DNA from: Caldilinea sp. CFX5
GTDB lineage: Bacteria > Chloroflexota > Anaerolineae > Caldilineales > Caldilineaceae
Assembly: GCA_021405325.1 (NCBI GenBank)
Contig: QWII01000034.1
Coordinates: 1 to 64,000 of the forward strand
Direction: 5' to 3'
Length of the DNA stretch: 64,000 nt
Shown here: piece by piece, positions 7,946 through 16,604 of the stretch
Position numbering within the stretch: position 1 is the stretch's first letter
Layout: every line of letters begins with the position of its first letter
The notes under the pieces: model-generated
Seen by the model: the letters and a program-made list of their open reading frames with translations, nothing else
Told to the model about the DNA's origin: nothing
Database searches by the model: none
Program-made: the position numbers and the translations under genes

Positions 7946-7974
7946 ATGCTATAACAAACATAGTACTATGTCAA
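7946..7974 (-). promoter_or_regulatory. HxlR promoter with palindromic operator
   Basis: On the minus strand, TTGACA (7969-7974) and TAGCAT (7946-7951) are separated by exactly 17 bases. The 14-bp perfect palindrome ACATAGTACTATGT (7958-7971) overlaps the -35 box and spacer. Placement points to repression by the downstream HxlR protein. The rest of 7774-8116 has no gene; it also holds two direct copies of the hairpin-forming GGCACGCCCCGTGCC (8037-8051 and 8074-8088). Confidence 0.7.
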
Positions 7975-8036
7975 GCTGACCAAAGTAAGTAATTTGGATA
8001 GGACTTTGCTACTCGTTTTTCCAAGGTGAGGGGGTA

Positions 8037-8088
8037 GGCACGCCCCGTGCCGGGGCAACACAGGAAGCGGGCCGGCACGCCCCGTGCC
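8037..8088. repeat. Direct repeat of a 15-bp palindrome
   Basis: GGCACGCCCCGTGCC, itself able to form a six-bp stem, occurs at 8037-8051 and again at 8074-8088. The pair lies just beyond the 3' end of the glycosyltransferase gene (stop at 8117). No T-run follows. Confidence 0.75.
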
Positions 8089-8116
8089 TGCCTATCCGTC
8101 TACTTGGCTCCATCCT

Positions 8117-10507
8117 TCAGTTGCTCGACCACCAGGCGCCACCGGGTAAACGTTGCAGGGAAAGCGTGTCGGCGCCAATCGTAAGCTGTGGCCGGCGGCC
8201 CTGGCCGGTATACAGTAATTCAGCTTTGCTGCGCACGATCTCAGCGGCCTGCCAGTGCCCCGTTGGATAGCTGTCGCCGGCAACCGGCATGGTGACGGTT
8301 TGATCGCCCAGGGTAAGAGTAAAGGATAGATCGTCCGGCCACGCTGGCGGCAACGGCGCGGGCGCTTGCCAGAAGAAGGTAAATTCCACCAAATCACCGG
8401 CAACCACCGGCGTCGCCGGGGCATGGGCCATGCCTTTGCGGTGGGCGCTATAGCCGACCAGTTGGAGCGGCCCCAACTTCTGTTGGACAAGCTGTTGCAG
8501 CGGCAACAAAGTGGCCGGCAGTGACTGTGCTGGGCGCACCACCTGGATTTTACCAAGTGACAAATGGTCATGACTGTCGGGTAGAAGCAAGCGTTGACCA
8601 CTGTTTTGGTCATAGAGGGCGGCGATCACACGATAGACGCCGGGTGGCGTTCCTGGCGGAATGAAGACACCGTGATTGTCCGTCACTGTTGCGCCCACCG
8701 GCCATTGAGCGGTTGGCAAGGAGCCGCCGACCGGTTCGCTATCGCGTTGCGCAATCACATTGTTGCGGCTATCGAGTACTTGGACTGTCACTTTATAGCG
8801 TTCGGTCAGGGCCGCTTCCGTTTGCCAGCGCAAGCCAACCAATGCTACCTCCCCGGCGGCCACCGTTTGTGGCGTGGTCGGCTGGCATAGCGCTGTTAGC
8901 AGGATAGCTTCGCCAAAGCGGGGTGGGGCCGGCAATGCCGTACAGCCCAGCGTTGTCGGCTGCACATAGGTCACGAAGCGCAGATTACCCTGCCAACTTT
9001 CCAAGCCCTTGAACGTGTGCTGATCCAGCCAACGCTCGACCAGCCGTTCCGGGTCGGCTTCATCGGTGGCCCAGAAGAGGGCGTAGAGGGTTGAACGATT
9101 GGCGACGACGCGCTGTAGCGTTGCCACCGTTGCCGCCGGGTCTGGCGGGCGTTGTTGGGGCAGCGCTAGGGCGGGGACGGTCAACCGGTGCAATTGCGTA
9201 TAGTATTGCCAAACTTCCTGTTGCCCCGGTGCGTCGAGGATGACCAGCGCCGCCGGTGGCGCAGTTGCTTGTAGATAACGGGCAATGCCGGCATAGTTGT
9301 CACGGACTGTGGGCGAAGTGTAGTAGGTGGGCAACGTTAGCGCCGCCACCGCCAGCGCGCCGGCTACGGCAAGAGGGACGCCAATACGGGGCTTCGGCAA
9401 ACGCCGGATCCCGACCGCTGTCAACAAAGCCCAAGCCGGTGACGCCGTCAATAAAAATTTGAGAAAGGCATCGCTAAAAAGACCCAGGCCAAACATCAAC
9501 CCGATCGGCGCTAGGAACCAGAGCGCCGGCGGCCAGATAGAAATTTGTCGCCATTGGCGCGCCAGCGCCCAGAGGGGCAACAGCCCCGCAACCAGGAGCC
9601 ACGGCCACGGTAGATGGGGCGCTTCCCGCAACGGGCCAAAGAGCAGGGTGCGCAAGGTCAACTGCAAGCCGGCGGTCAGCGTGATCGATTCGCCCCCTTG
9701 CGGCCAGTTCAACACACGTTCGATGGCGGTGGGCAACCAGGGCAGGTAGGCCAGAAGAATCAGCGCGTTGAGGCCGACGAAGCGCCAGAAAGCGTGATGC
9801 GTGATGCGTGATGCGTGATGCGTGATGCGTGAGTTGCTTAGGTAGATCACGAGAAAAGCGAGACCGGCGGCGGCCAAAACGATGGGGAACGAGTAGTGCG
9901 TCCACAAGCCGGCGACACCACTAAGCACATAACCGATTGCCGGCCAAATCGACCTATCCTGAAGACGTGTTTGGACTGTTGGCTGTGGCGGCAGCCAGTT
10001 TGCCGACGCTTTGGCACTTGTTGTGACAAACGCAGAAAGCGCCCAGAAAAGCGTGGCGCTCACCAGCGCCAGCAGCAGATACATGCGCGCTTCCTGGCTG
10101 TAATAGATTTGGAACGGGTTCAGTGCTGCGATGAGTGTCGCTAATAGCGCAACCCCGTGTAATGACGGCTGTTCGCGTTCCAACACACAACCCAGCCGGT
10201 AGATGATATAGACCAGCAAGACGCCGACCAGCGCCGAAAAGCTGCGCATTCCCCAGGCGCTTGTGCCGGCCACCATGCTCCACAGCTTGAGCAGCCAATA
10301 ATACCCTGGCGGATGGATGTCAGCAGCGGCGTCCTGCGCGATCTGGGCAAAGGAGCGACCAAGCAAAGCCCAAGTGTTCCCCTCATCGCTCCAGAGGCTG
10401 GAGCCGTCGAGCCGGTAGAAGCGCAGTCCCGCTGCCAGCAATAAGATTACGATGAGCAGCCAATTCTCTACATGTCGTTGCGTTCGGGGCGCTTGACCCT
10501 CACTCAT
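8117..10507 (-). CDS. GT39-like membrane glycosyltransferase with C-terminal extension
   Basis: A 796-residue protein. The first ~400 residues carry about ten membrane helices and the ArnT/PMT-like catalytic loop: acidic pair in SLWSDEGNTW (Asp41, Glu42) and ADIHPPGYYW near residue 65. The C-terminal ~400 residues form extracytoplasmic domains, with two Ig-like stretches. It probably transfers a sugar from a lipid-linked donor outside the membrane; the acceptor is unknown. Residues ~225-241 are an in-frame translation of a tandem heptamer (ITHHASRITHHA). Its start overlaps the end of the glycoside hydrolase gene by eight bases. Confidence 0.82.
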   Translation of the reverse strand: MSEGQAPRTQRHVENWLLIVILLLAAGLRFYRLDGSSLWSDEGNTWALLGRSFAQIAQDAAADIHPPGYYWLLKLWSMVAGTSAWGMRSFSALVGVLLVYIIYRLGCVLEREQPSLHGVALLATLIAALNPFQIYYSQEARMYLLLALVSATLFWALSAFVTTSAKASANWLPPQPTVQTRLQDRSIWPAIGYVLSGVAGLWTHYSFPIVLAAAGLAFLVIYLSNSRITHHASRITHHAFWRFVGLNALILLAYLPWLPTAIERVLNWPQGGESITLTAGLQLTLRTLLFGPLREAPHLPWPWLLVAGLLPLWALARQWRQISIWPPALWFLAPIGLMFGLGLFSDAFLKFLLTASPAWALLTAVGIRRLPKPRIGVPLAVAGALAVAALTLPTYYTSPTVRDNYAGIARYLQATAPPAALVILDAPGQQEVWQYYTQLHRLTVPALALPQQRPPDPAATVATLQRVVANRSTLYALFWATDEADPERLVERWLDQHTFKGLESWQGNLRFVTYVQPTTLGCTALPAPPRFGEAILLTALCQPTTPQTVAAGEVALVGLRWQTEAALTERYKVTVQVLDSRNNVIAQRDSEPVGGSLPTAQWPVGATVTDNHGVFIPPGTPPGVYRVIAALYDQNSGQRLLLPDSHDHLSLGKIQVVRPAQSLPATLLPLQQLVQQKLGPLQLVGYSAHRKGMAHAPATPVVAGDLVEFTFFWQAPAPLPPAWPDDLSFTLTLGDQTVTMPVAGDSYPTGHWQAAEIVRSKAELLYTGQGRRPQLTIGADTLSLQRLPGGAWWSSN
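9792..9833. repeat. Six heptamer repeats inside the glycosyltransferase gene
   Basis: Five GCGTGAT units and one GCGTGAG run in tandem. On the coding (minus) strand, 21 bases encode one seven-residue period, giving ITHHASRITHHA in a loop between membrane helices. Expansion or contraction by three units would keep frame; other changes would break the gene. Confidence 0.9.
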
Positions 10508-11798
10508 GGTTGGGCGTCCCTGTCTGGCGATATTCTTTCATCGTTTCGTAGACCGGCAGCGGGGTAAAGTCGGGGAGAAGCAGACGGAAGTAAGCTTCCG
10601 GTCGGCGCGCCTGTTCCCATTCATCGGTGGCCCGTTTGAGATACCAGACGTTGGCGACGCCGATCCAGGGCCATTCCTTGCGGATGCGTTCATAGGCTAA
10701 CGGTAGATAGTGCGCCTGTTGCGCCTCGGTCACTTTGCCATAGATCGGGTTGACGCCATCGGGCGCCACATTCCAGTTCATTTCGGCCAGCCAGATTGGC
10801 TTATGGGCGTCGCCATTTTTGACCATGAGATCACGGACAAATTCGTGATGGGCCAGATTGAGGACGCGTGGGTGCATCCGGCGATCCGTCGGCCCGCTCC
10901 AGAGGCCGTAGCCTTGCAACGCCATGATGTCAAAATAGGGCGCGGCGCCGGCCTTGTACATGCGTTGTAGAAAAAGCAGATCGCTAAAATTGTTGAGCGG
11001 CGCCGCGGCATTGGGGGAAAGTTCAATGGTGGCCGCCAGGGCGCCGGCAATAATCACAGCCGCGGGATCGGCGGCGCGCACAGCCGTCGCACCCGCTTTT
11101 AACAACGTAGTATATTGCTCCGGGTTGATGGGATAGACGCCCCATTCCGGGTGGATATTTGGTTCGTTCCAGAGTTGATAGTAGCGGATGCGCCCCCGAT
11201 AGCGTTCGGCCACGGCGCCGGCGAAATCGGCAAAATCTTGAAAATGATCAGGCGGCGCATAGGTGCCGACCGTGGCGGTGAGGGCGCGGGTCCATTCCGG
11301 GGGGTTACTCAGGCGCGCAATGATCTGCATGTCGTACCGTTCAGCCAGGGCGACAATCTGATCATACTTCCCCCAGGCCGAGCGGTAAGGTTCGTGGCGC
11401 CGATCCTCGAAGTCGCCTTTGCCGTGGATCTCAATGTCTTCCCAGGTGAACTCTTGACGCAACCAATGAAAACCGGCTTCCGCCGCCATGCGCACGGCTT
11501 GTTCCCGCTTGGCCGGTTCGACTTCTTGCTCTAGAAAGACATTCACCCCAAAGGGATTGAGATCCGGCGGCTGCACAACGGCTGCCGGCTGTAAATCCAG
11601 CCGTGGGCGCACCCAGCCCGCCGCCAGGTCACTCACCCCTTTGAGTTGCGCCAACAACTGCTCTTCCCCGGTCTGCTGCCAAAGCCATGTCCGCACCGGC
11701 GCCAACTGTACGATCAAAAAAGTCAGCCCACCCAAAAGGAGCAGGCTGAACCAGAGGAGCATTGTTTGGTGGAGGGCGATGGTGAATCGGTGTAGCAC
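10500..11798 (-). CDS. Membrane-anchored glycoside hydrolase (GH39/GH5-like fold)
   Basis: About 432 residues: an N-terminal signal-anchor helix (residues 14-33), then a TIM-barrel from ~80. The general acid/base is in YYQLWNEPN (Glu212) and the likely nucleophile in IWLAEMNWN (Glu339), the clan GH-A arrangement. It probably acts on an extracellular glycan. Overlap with the downstream glycosyltransferase gene suggests a joint role in a surface polysaccharide. The start is uncertain: GTG at 11798 or ATG at 11762, neither with a good ribosome site. Confidence 0.78.
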   Translation of the reverse strand: MLHRFTIALHQTMLLWFSLLLLGGLTFLIVQLAPVRTWLWQQTGEEQLLAQLKGVSDLAAGWVRPRLDLQPAAVVQPPDLNPFGVNVFLEQEVEPAKREQAVRMAAEAGFHWLRQEFTWEDIEIHGKGDFEDRRHEPYRSAWGKYDQIVALAERYDMQIIARLSNPPEWTRALTATVGTYAPPDHFQDFADFAGAVAERYRGRIRYYQLWNEPNIHPEWGVYPINPEQYTTLLKAGATAVRAADPAAVIIAGALAATIELSPNAAAPLNNFSDLLFLQRMYKAGAAPYFDIMALQGYGLWSGPTDRRMHPRVLNLAHHEFVRDLMVKNGDAHKPIWLAEMNWNVAPDGVNPIYGKVTEAQQAHYLPLAYERIRKEWPWIGVANVWYLKRATDEWEQARRPEAYFRLLLPDFTPLPVYETMKEYRQTGTPNHE

Positions 11799-11811
11799 AG
11801 TTTGTTTTGGT

Positions 11812-12005
11812 GTAAGACAGTTGGACAGTAAACCAGCAAGACAGTAAGTAACTACTCAGCCCGCTCGTAGCCGGTCCGTGACCGGCGTCCCCAAACGCCG
11901 GTCACGGACCGGCTACGAGCGGGAGCGGCTTGGTAGTTACGACCGTAAGACAGTGATCGCTCTCCTATCCAACTGGTTTACTGTCTTACTGTCCAACTGT
12001 CTTAC
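11812..12005. repeat. Nested palindrome with the CTCGTAGCC hairpin at its centre
   Basis: The outer arms 11812-11831 and 11986-12005 are perfect 20-bp inverted repeats (GTAAGACAGTTGGACAGTAA). An 8-bp pair GTAACTAC/GTAGTTAC (11848-11855, 11933-11940) lies inside. The centre is a 29-bp perfect inverted repeat (11860-11888 and 11895-11923) of the same family as 20115-20169. It fills the gap between the SH3 lipoprotein stop and the glycoside hydrolase start, which has no gene. Confidence 0.85.
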
Positions 12006-12982
12006 TAATCCTTGCTTGTAAAGGTAATCCCCGAACAGATCTCTTTGCCCTTCACCATATACGTCCACTTGGGGGAGAGGGGCGTCAGGTTGACAAAGTC
12101 GGTATTTTGGCCACCGGGTGGGATGCCGGCGGTGGGACAATTGACCACATAAATTTCGACCAGCGTGTCCGTCGGCGGGTTTTCGCCAAAGGGGGCAAAG
12201 CTCCAGCGTCCCTGTTCGGCTTCGTCACAGCCACTGCATTTGGTTTGGCGTGGCCCCCAGAAGGCAATGTGGACACAAGTGTTGTTGCGTTCCGAACCGC
12301 TATTATAGCGCACTACACCTTGATATTGCGGCAACCCAGTGGTTGTCTCACATTTGCCCATATCTTTCAAAATATAGTCATACTGCGGCACCGGCGTATT
12401 CGTTGCGGCGGGTGTATTGGTTGCCGCCGGCGTTGCTGTCGCGGGGGGCGGCGGCGGCGGTACAGTGGGCGGCGGGGGCGGCGCCGTGGGAATGCTGACG
12501 GCAACGGCAATCGTCTCGGTATTCTGCGCTTCGACCAACTCGCCAAAGAGCCAACCGGTTTGCCCATTATAATCGATCTGCCACCAAGCGCCATCACTGC
12601 TCTTGGCGGTGACGGTAAAGCTTTCGCCCGGTTGCGCCGAACCCATGAGCGGGTGTGTCGTTGATGGACCAACGCGGATGTTGACCGGACTCTTGACGAC
12701 CGCTTTGGCGACGGCAACGGTGGGCGTCGGCGTCACGGTCGGTGTCTCGGTGTTGGTTGGCGTCGGCGTAATGGTGGGCGCACTGGCCGTGGCGGTGGCG
12801 ATGGCGGCATCGGCCACCATCGTTGCCAGCACATCATAGGTCGGCGACGGCGTAAAGGTTGGGATCGGCGTGCGGGTAGGGGGCGGCCCGGCATTCACCC
12901 GTGTACAACCGGTAAAGATCAATGTCAAGATTATGAGGACAAGCCACCGTGGCGTCCAGGAAAGTTGCTTCAAAGTTGCCAT
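12005..12982 (-). CDS. SH3-domain lipoprotein, copy 1
   Basis: About 325 residues. The signal ends in a lipobox (LIFTGC). A Pro/Thr-rich stalk precedes a bacterial SH3 domain (SPVNIRVGPSTTHPLMGSAQ to GWLFGELVEAQN). A second Pro/Thr linker leads to a ~120-residue C-terminal domain with five cysteines. It is probably anchored to the membrane and binds cell-wall or surface ligands. It is paralogous to the next gene in the stalk and SH3 parts, but the C-terminal domains differ. ATG at 12982 follows AAGGTGA. Confidence 0.8.
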   Translation of the reverse strand: MATLKQLSWTPRWLVLIILTLIFTGCTRVNAGPPPTRTPIPTFTPSPTYDVLATMVADAAIATATASAPTITPTPTNTETPTVTPTPTVAVAKAVVKSPVNIRVGPSTTHPLMGSAQPGESFTVTAKSSDGAWWQIDYNGQTGWLFGELVEAQNTETIAVAVSIPTAPPPPPTVPPPPPPATATPAATNTPAATNTPVPQYDYILKDMGKCETTTGLPQYQGVVRYNSGSERNNTCVHIAFWGPRQTKCSGCDEAEQGRWSFAPFGENPPTDTLVEIYVVNCPTAGIPPGGQNTDFVNLTPLSPKWTYMVKGKEICSGITFTSKD

Positions 12983-13019
12983 AGATTTCACCTTGCTACT
13001 AAAGTTGCTCTCGTTACGG

Positions 13020-13080
13020 TTCTGTAAGTGCTGCGTTGTTTCGATTGTAGCATCAAAAAAGCGCAGAAAGACTTACAGAA
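13020..13080. repeat. Short inverted repeat TTCTGTAAGT / ACTTACAGAA
   Basis: Ten-bp perfect arms at 13020-13029 and 13071-13080 lie directly upstream of SH3 lipoprotein copy 1. They could be an operator or part of a degenerate repeat. No gene was found in 12983-13214. Confidence 0.5.
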
Positions 13081-13146
13081 CAATAACGGTTCTTACGGTC
13101 TATCCGTAAAGCTTTCGCAACTTATCGGTAAGAAATTCTATGGCGC

Positions 13147-13212
13147 GTTTTCTGTGGTGTTCTTCGTAGGGGCGCGATATATCACGCCCCTACGAAGAAC
13201 ACCACAGAAAAC
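13147..13212. repeat. Near-perfect 33-bp inverted repeat at the end of SH3 lipoprotein copy 2
   Basis: The arms run GTTTTCTGTGGTGTTCTTCG outward from a GATATATC centre, with one mismatch. The inner part contains GTAGGGGCG, shared with the palindrome at 25520-25600 and the tandem units at 2459-2543. It begins two bases beyond the stop of the copy 2 gene. Confidence 0.85.
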
Positions 13213-13214
13213 CT

Positions 13215-14168
13215 TTAGCGGCTATCGAAATCGACGACTGCCTGATTGCACGCTTCGCCCGGCCCGGTGCTGGTCCACTTGCCGATTTCCGAGATGCGTT
13301 GGCCGGCATCATCGACAATCCAGACATACCAATCGCCGGCTTTAGGGCCATTGGCATTGACAATGTGGCTATAATAGCCCGTCTTCCAGCCGGGATAGCC
13401 CGGGTGTGGGCCGGAGATCACCGGCGCGGTGATCGGCGGTGCATCGGGGGCATAGCTGAAGACCACCTTGTAGCCATTGGCCGGTTGGCCGCCAATGTAG
13501 GTTGTGCCTTCAAACCAGTTGCCCGCCGGTTGGCGTTCGCATTTGCTGGTCACCACAATATTGAACTTATATTTGGTGGACGGCGCGGGCGGCTGGGTGG
13601 GCTGGGCGGCTGGCGCTTGGGTGGGTGGCGGCGGTGGCGGGGTCGCGGTGGGGGGTGGCGGCGCCGGAATGTTCTGCGCCACGGCGACCGCGCTCGTATT
13701 TTGGGCGTTTACCAATTGACCAAACAGCCAGCCGTCGCGCCCCTGATAGTCAACTTGCCACCAGGCGCCGGTCGGGTCTTTGCCCTTAATGGTGAAGACG
13801 GTGCCGGGTTGCGCCGCGCCAATGATCGGATAGTTGGTGCCGGGGCCGCCGCGGACATTGATCGCTTGGCTGGTCGTTGCTGTTGCCGTATCCGGGGTTG
13901 GGGTGGCTGCCGGTTGGGTGGGTGTGGGTGGTTCCGCCGATGTGTTGGTCGGCGCTGGCGTCGGCGGCACGGCCGCCGTGGCGGCTGCATCGGTGGCCGC
14001 GATATCAACGACCGGCCCCGGCGGTGTTGGTGTAAAGGTGGGCAGCGGTGTACGGGTCGGTGGTATGGGTGCTGGTTCTTCGGCGGTCGCCGGACAGCCG
14101 GCCAGCAGCAACATCACCACCAGACAACCGGCCACGCGCCAACCGAAAAGTCGGTGCAAATGCTTCAT
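13215..14168 (-). CDS. SH3-domain lipoprotein, copy 2
   Basis: A 317-residue paralogue of the neighbouring lipoprotein: lipobox LLLAGC, Pro/Thr stalk, SH3 domain (INVRGGPGTNYPIIGAAQPG to GWLFGQLVNAQN), Pro-rich linker and a C-terminal ~115-residue domain with ligand-binding-like YIGGQPANGYKVVFSY and GYYSHIVNANG. The C-terminal domain differs from copy 1. The two probably arose by tandem duplication followed by domain exchange. ATG follows AAAGGATCA. Confidence 0.8.
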   Translation of the reverse strand: MKHLHRLFGWRVAGCLVVMLLLAGCPATAEEPAPIPPTRTPLPTFTPTPPGPVVDIAATDAAATAAVPPTPAPTNTSAEPPTPTQPAATPTPDTATATTSQAINVRGGPGTNYPIIGAAQPGTVFTIKGKDPTGAWWQVDYQGRDGWLFGQLVNAQNTSAVAVAQNIPAPPPPTATPPPPPPTQAPAAQPTQPPAPSTKYKFNIVVTSKCERQPAGNWFEGTTYIGGQPANGYKVVFSYAPDAPPITAPVISGPHPGYPGWKTGYYSHIVNANGPKAGDWYVWIVDDAGQRISEIGKWTSTGPGEACNQAVVDFDSR

Positions 14169-14280
14169 TGATCCTTTTCCCTCTCGTCGTCTCTGTATGT
14201 CAGAAAATGGGTATCTACTTTTATTTTCTAGACGAGTTAAGTTTACCCGCTGTTCCGCCAGTTGCCAAACTTTGGAGGTG

Positions 14281-14336
14281 GCAGGTAGATAGGTAGATAG
14301 GTAAACAGGTAGACAAGTACACAGGTAGATAGGTGT
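14281..14336. repeat. Octamer tandem repeat (GGTAGATA/GGTAGACA type)
   Basis: Degenerate eight-base units (GGTAGATA, GGTAAACA, GGTAGACA, AGTACACA, GGTAGATA) run through the gap between the DnaC-like gene and SH3 lipoprotein copy 2. They are the same type as at 6136-6167. Confidence 0.75.
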
Positions 14337-14358
14337 TATTTGCTGTATCCGTGTCTAC

Positions 14359-15765
14359 CTAAAAACTACGTGTTCGGTCATTGCGGGCGGATTTGGGGGA
14401 AGAGGTCGAACGCTGCGGTTGCGGTGGGCGACTGCTGCGATATTCTGGGGCCATGATTTCCCAATATTGACAACGGCTCAGGTCAGACAACCGGGTGCGC
14501 AGCCAAGGTTCCATCTTTTCCAGCGGGGTGTTGGTCGTAATCACCGTTGGCAGCATGGCGCGGTAGCGGTAATTGAACAACTGAAAGAGCTTTTCGCGCA
14601 CCCACGGTGTCGCGCTTTCGGTGCCGAGGTCATCCAGCACCAGTAAGGGAATCTTTTTGACATCATCAAAACGGCGGTCATATGAGGTGCCGGCATTCGG
14701 GCTAAAGGCGGCGCGCAGATGGTTGAGCAACTCCGGCACGGAGATCAACATCACATCGTATTGGCCGCGCGCCAGTTGTTCGTTGGCAATGGCCGCGGCC
14801 AGATGGGTTTTGCCACAGCCATTGACACCCCACAACGCCAACCAACCGGTTGGATTGGCGGCATAGCTCTGGCAGGCGTCACAAACCCGCTGTAAATTCA
14901 ATTGCTCCTCGCCGGTCAGCCCGTTGCGCCGCACCTGGAAGGTGTCAAAGGTCAAATCGCGGTGATCGGTGAGCGAGCTGAGATCACTCTGCGCCGGGTT
15001 GATGCCGGCGCGAAAATCGGGTGCAATGATGGCGATATGATCGACCAGCCGCTCATCCATAAAACGGCTGCGCAGGCGTGGCTCCAACTCTTCCAGCCGC
15101 TGGTTGGTGGTGATTACCGTCGCCAAATGGGCGTTATAGCGGTGGTTGAACAATTGCAAGAGCTTTTCTTGCGCCCACTGTGTGCTGCTTTGCGCGCCCA
15201 GGTCGTCGAGAATGAGCAAGGGTGTCGAACACAACTGCTCAAAAAGTTCATCAAACGAAAGCTCGCTTTGCGGGTTGAAGGCCGACCGCAGATGATCCAG
15301 CAGATCTGGCGCGACCATAAAGATCACCGGCTCCCCCAGCGCCAAGCGGGCATGGGCAATGGCCGCGGCCAGATGGGTTTTGCCACAGCCATAGGTGCCG
15401 GTGAGCAGCAGCCAGCCCTCCGGGTGTTGGGCATAGCGCAGACAGGTCTCATAGGCGCGGCGTAAATTATGCGCCTTCTGCGCCGAGAGGTGGGTCGGTT
15501 CTGGAATGAAGTTGTCAAAGGTGAGCCGCTCCATCAATTCAAGGGTGCCAACTTTTTTGAGCGCCTGCAAGCGTTGTTTAATGCGCTGCTGTTCTTTACA
15601 CTTACAGGCAACCGCCTTGCCAAAGTCAGGATGACCGGGTGGTAAGTCGGGCATAAAATAACCGATGCCGCCACAGATCGGGCAGGGCGGCTCGACCGGC
15701 GCCGTGTTGCGAGGACGCGCCGCACGTTTACCATTGTTGGCAGGTGGATTGGGCAGGCTGTTCAT
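14359..15765 (-). CDS. Helicase loader with two tandem DnaC-like AAA+ domains
   Basis: About 468 residues. An N-terminal zinc-finger-like region (CPICGG near 28, CKCK near 54) precedes a first DnaC/IstB AAA+ domain (Walker A GTYGCGKTH near 123-131, Walker B LLILDDLGA near 183-191, sensor VITTNQ). A second, clearly related domain follows (Walker A GVNGCGKTH near 313-321, Walker B LLVLDDLGT near 374-381, sensor VITTNT). Single-domain loaders are the norm, so this looks like an internal duplication. It lies between dnaD-like and upstream of dnaB on the map, so DnaB loading is inferred. ATG at 15765 has AGGGG upstream; other in-frame starts at 15834 and 15900 overlap the DnaD gene. Confidence 0.85.
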   Translation of the reverse strand: MNSLPNPPANNGKRAARPRNTAPVEPPCPICGGIGYFMPDLPPGHPDFGKAVACKCKEQQRIKQRLQALKKVGTLELMERLTFDNFIPEPTHLSAQKAHNLRRAYETCLRYAQHPEGWLLLTGTYGCGKTHLAAAIAHARLALGEPVIFMVAPDLLDHLRSAFNPQSELSFDELFEQLCSTPLLILDDLGAQSSTQWAQEKLLQLFNHRYNAHLATVITTNQRLEELEPRLRSRFMDERLVDHIAIIAPDFRAGINPAQSDLSSLTDHRDLTFDTFQVRRNGLTGEEQLNLQRVCDACQSYAANPTGWLALWGVNGCGKTHLAAAIANEQLARGQYDVMLISVPELLNHLRAAFSPNAGTSYDRRFDDVKKIPLLVLDDLGTESATPWVREKLFQLFNYRYRAMLPTVITTNTPLEKMEPWLRTRLSDLSRCQYWEIMAPEYRSSRPPQPQRSTSSPKSARNDRTRSF

Positions 15766-15817
15766 CGTCTGTTGCCCCTTTGAACGTTCTATGCGCCCTG
15801 ATTCTGCTGTAGAATCA

Positions 15818-16579
15818 TCAGCGGAGGATGACATCGGCAAATTCGTCCGGGAGATCCCGGCGGCGCGGTTGTGCGCGATCAGATCGGCCAACGACTTCAT
15901 CTTGGGTCTCGTCCTTCCCTTCCGTCTCCCAGCGTTTGAGAATCGCCTGGATATAACGGAGTGACCGTTTGTTACGACTGACGGCAATGTCAAAGGCTTC
16001 GGTGATCCAGTCGGGCGGGTAGTTCTTTTCCAGGTCGCGCAATTGATCGGCGATCAGCGGGGTCATCAAGCCAATGTTTTGCTCATAAAGGATAAAGATA
16101 TTGGGACGCTCCACCCGCAACCGCGCTTCTTCGGGAATGGCCGATTGCAATTCGTGCAATTTGCCCTGGCGCACCAATGCCAGCGTCTGGCGCCCTTTGG
16201 CGGTATTCATAAAGTACCAATCTTCCACTGTCACCGCTCCGGCTTCCAGCGCCAGCGGATCCGGGCTTTCGATCTCCAGCCGCAGTAAGGTGTTGCGCGC
16301 CACGGCCCGTTCCAGCGCCTTGTTCAACGCAGCCGCTGGTGTATGCAACTCGTTGTCCAGTGCCAAACTTTGCAACAGCGTCGCATCTTCCCGTAAATCG
16401 GCCCCACGCAGATAGCGAAACTCGCCGCTCTGCTCATTTAACAGCCAGAAACAATGCAAGGTCAACTTGAGTTCAGCCAGATCATCGATCTGCGGCAGCA
16501 GATCCGTAAAAAAGAGATCCGGGATCACCACCGCCTTCATCTTCACATCAGGAAACCCAACAAACCCCATCCCTCTCAT
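15818..16579 (-). CDS. DnaD-domain replication initiation protein
   Basis: About 253 residues. The N-terminal ~125 residues look like a winged-helix domain ([20 protein letters not shown]). A DnaD/DnaB_2 C-terminal domain follows ([20 protein letters not shown], then [17 protein letters not shown] and YIQAILKRW). DnaD proteins help DnaA or PriA recruit the helicase loader. Its position directly before the loader gene fits that role. ATG at 16579 is preceded by AGGTGG; GTG at 16588 is the alternative. Confidence 0.85.
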   Translation of the reverse strand: MRGMGFVGFPDVKMKAVVIPDLFFTDLLPQIDDLAELKLTLHCFWLLNEQSGEFRYLRGADLREDATLLQSLALDNELHTPAAALNKALERAVARNTLLRLEIESPDPLALEAGAVTVEDWYFMNTAKGRQTLALVRQGKLHELQSAIPEEARLRVERPNIFILYEQNIGLMTPLIADQLRDLEKNYPPDWITEAFDIAVSRNKRSLRYIQAILKRWETEGKDETQDEVVGRSDRAQPRRRDLPDEFADVILR

Positions 16580-16604
16580 ACATGCCACCTGTTTTTATAT
16601 TTTA

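Noticed and set aside
13299..14171. A 290-codon plus-strand open frame opposite SH3 lipoprotein copy 2
   Set aside because: It is very rich in Gly/Arg/Trp and mirrors the Pro/Thr-rich linker on the minus strand. It has no domain-like content.
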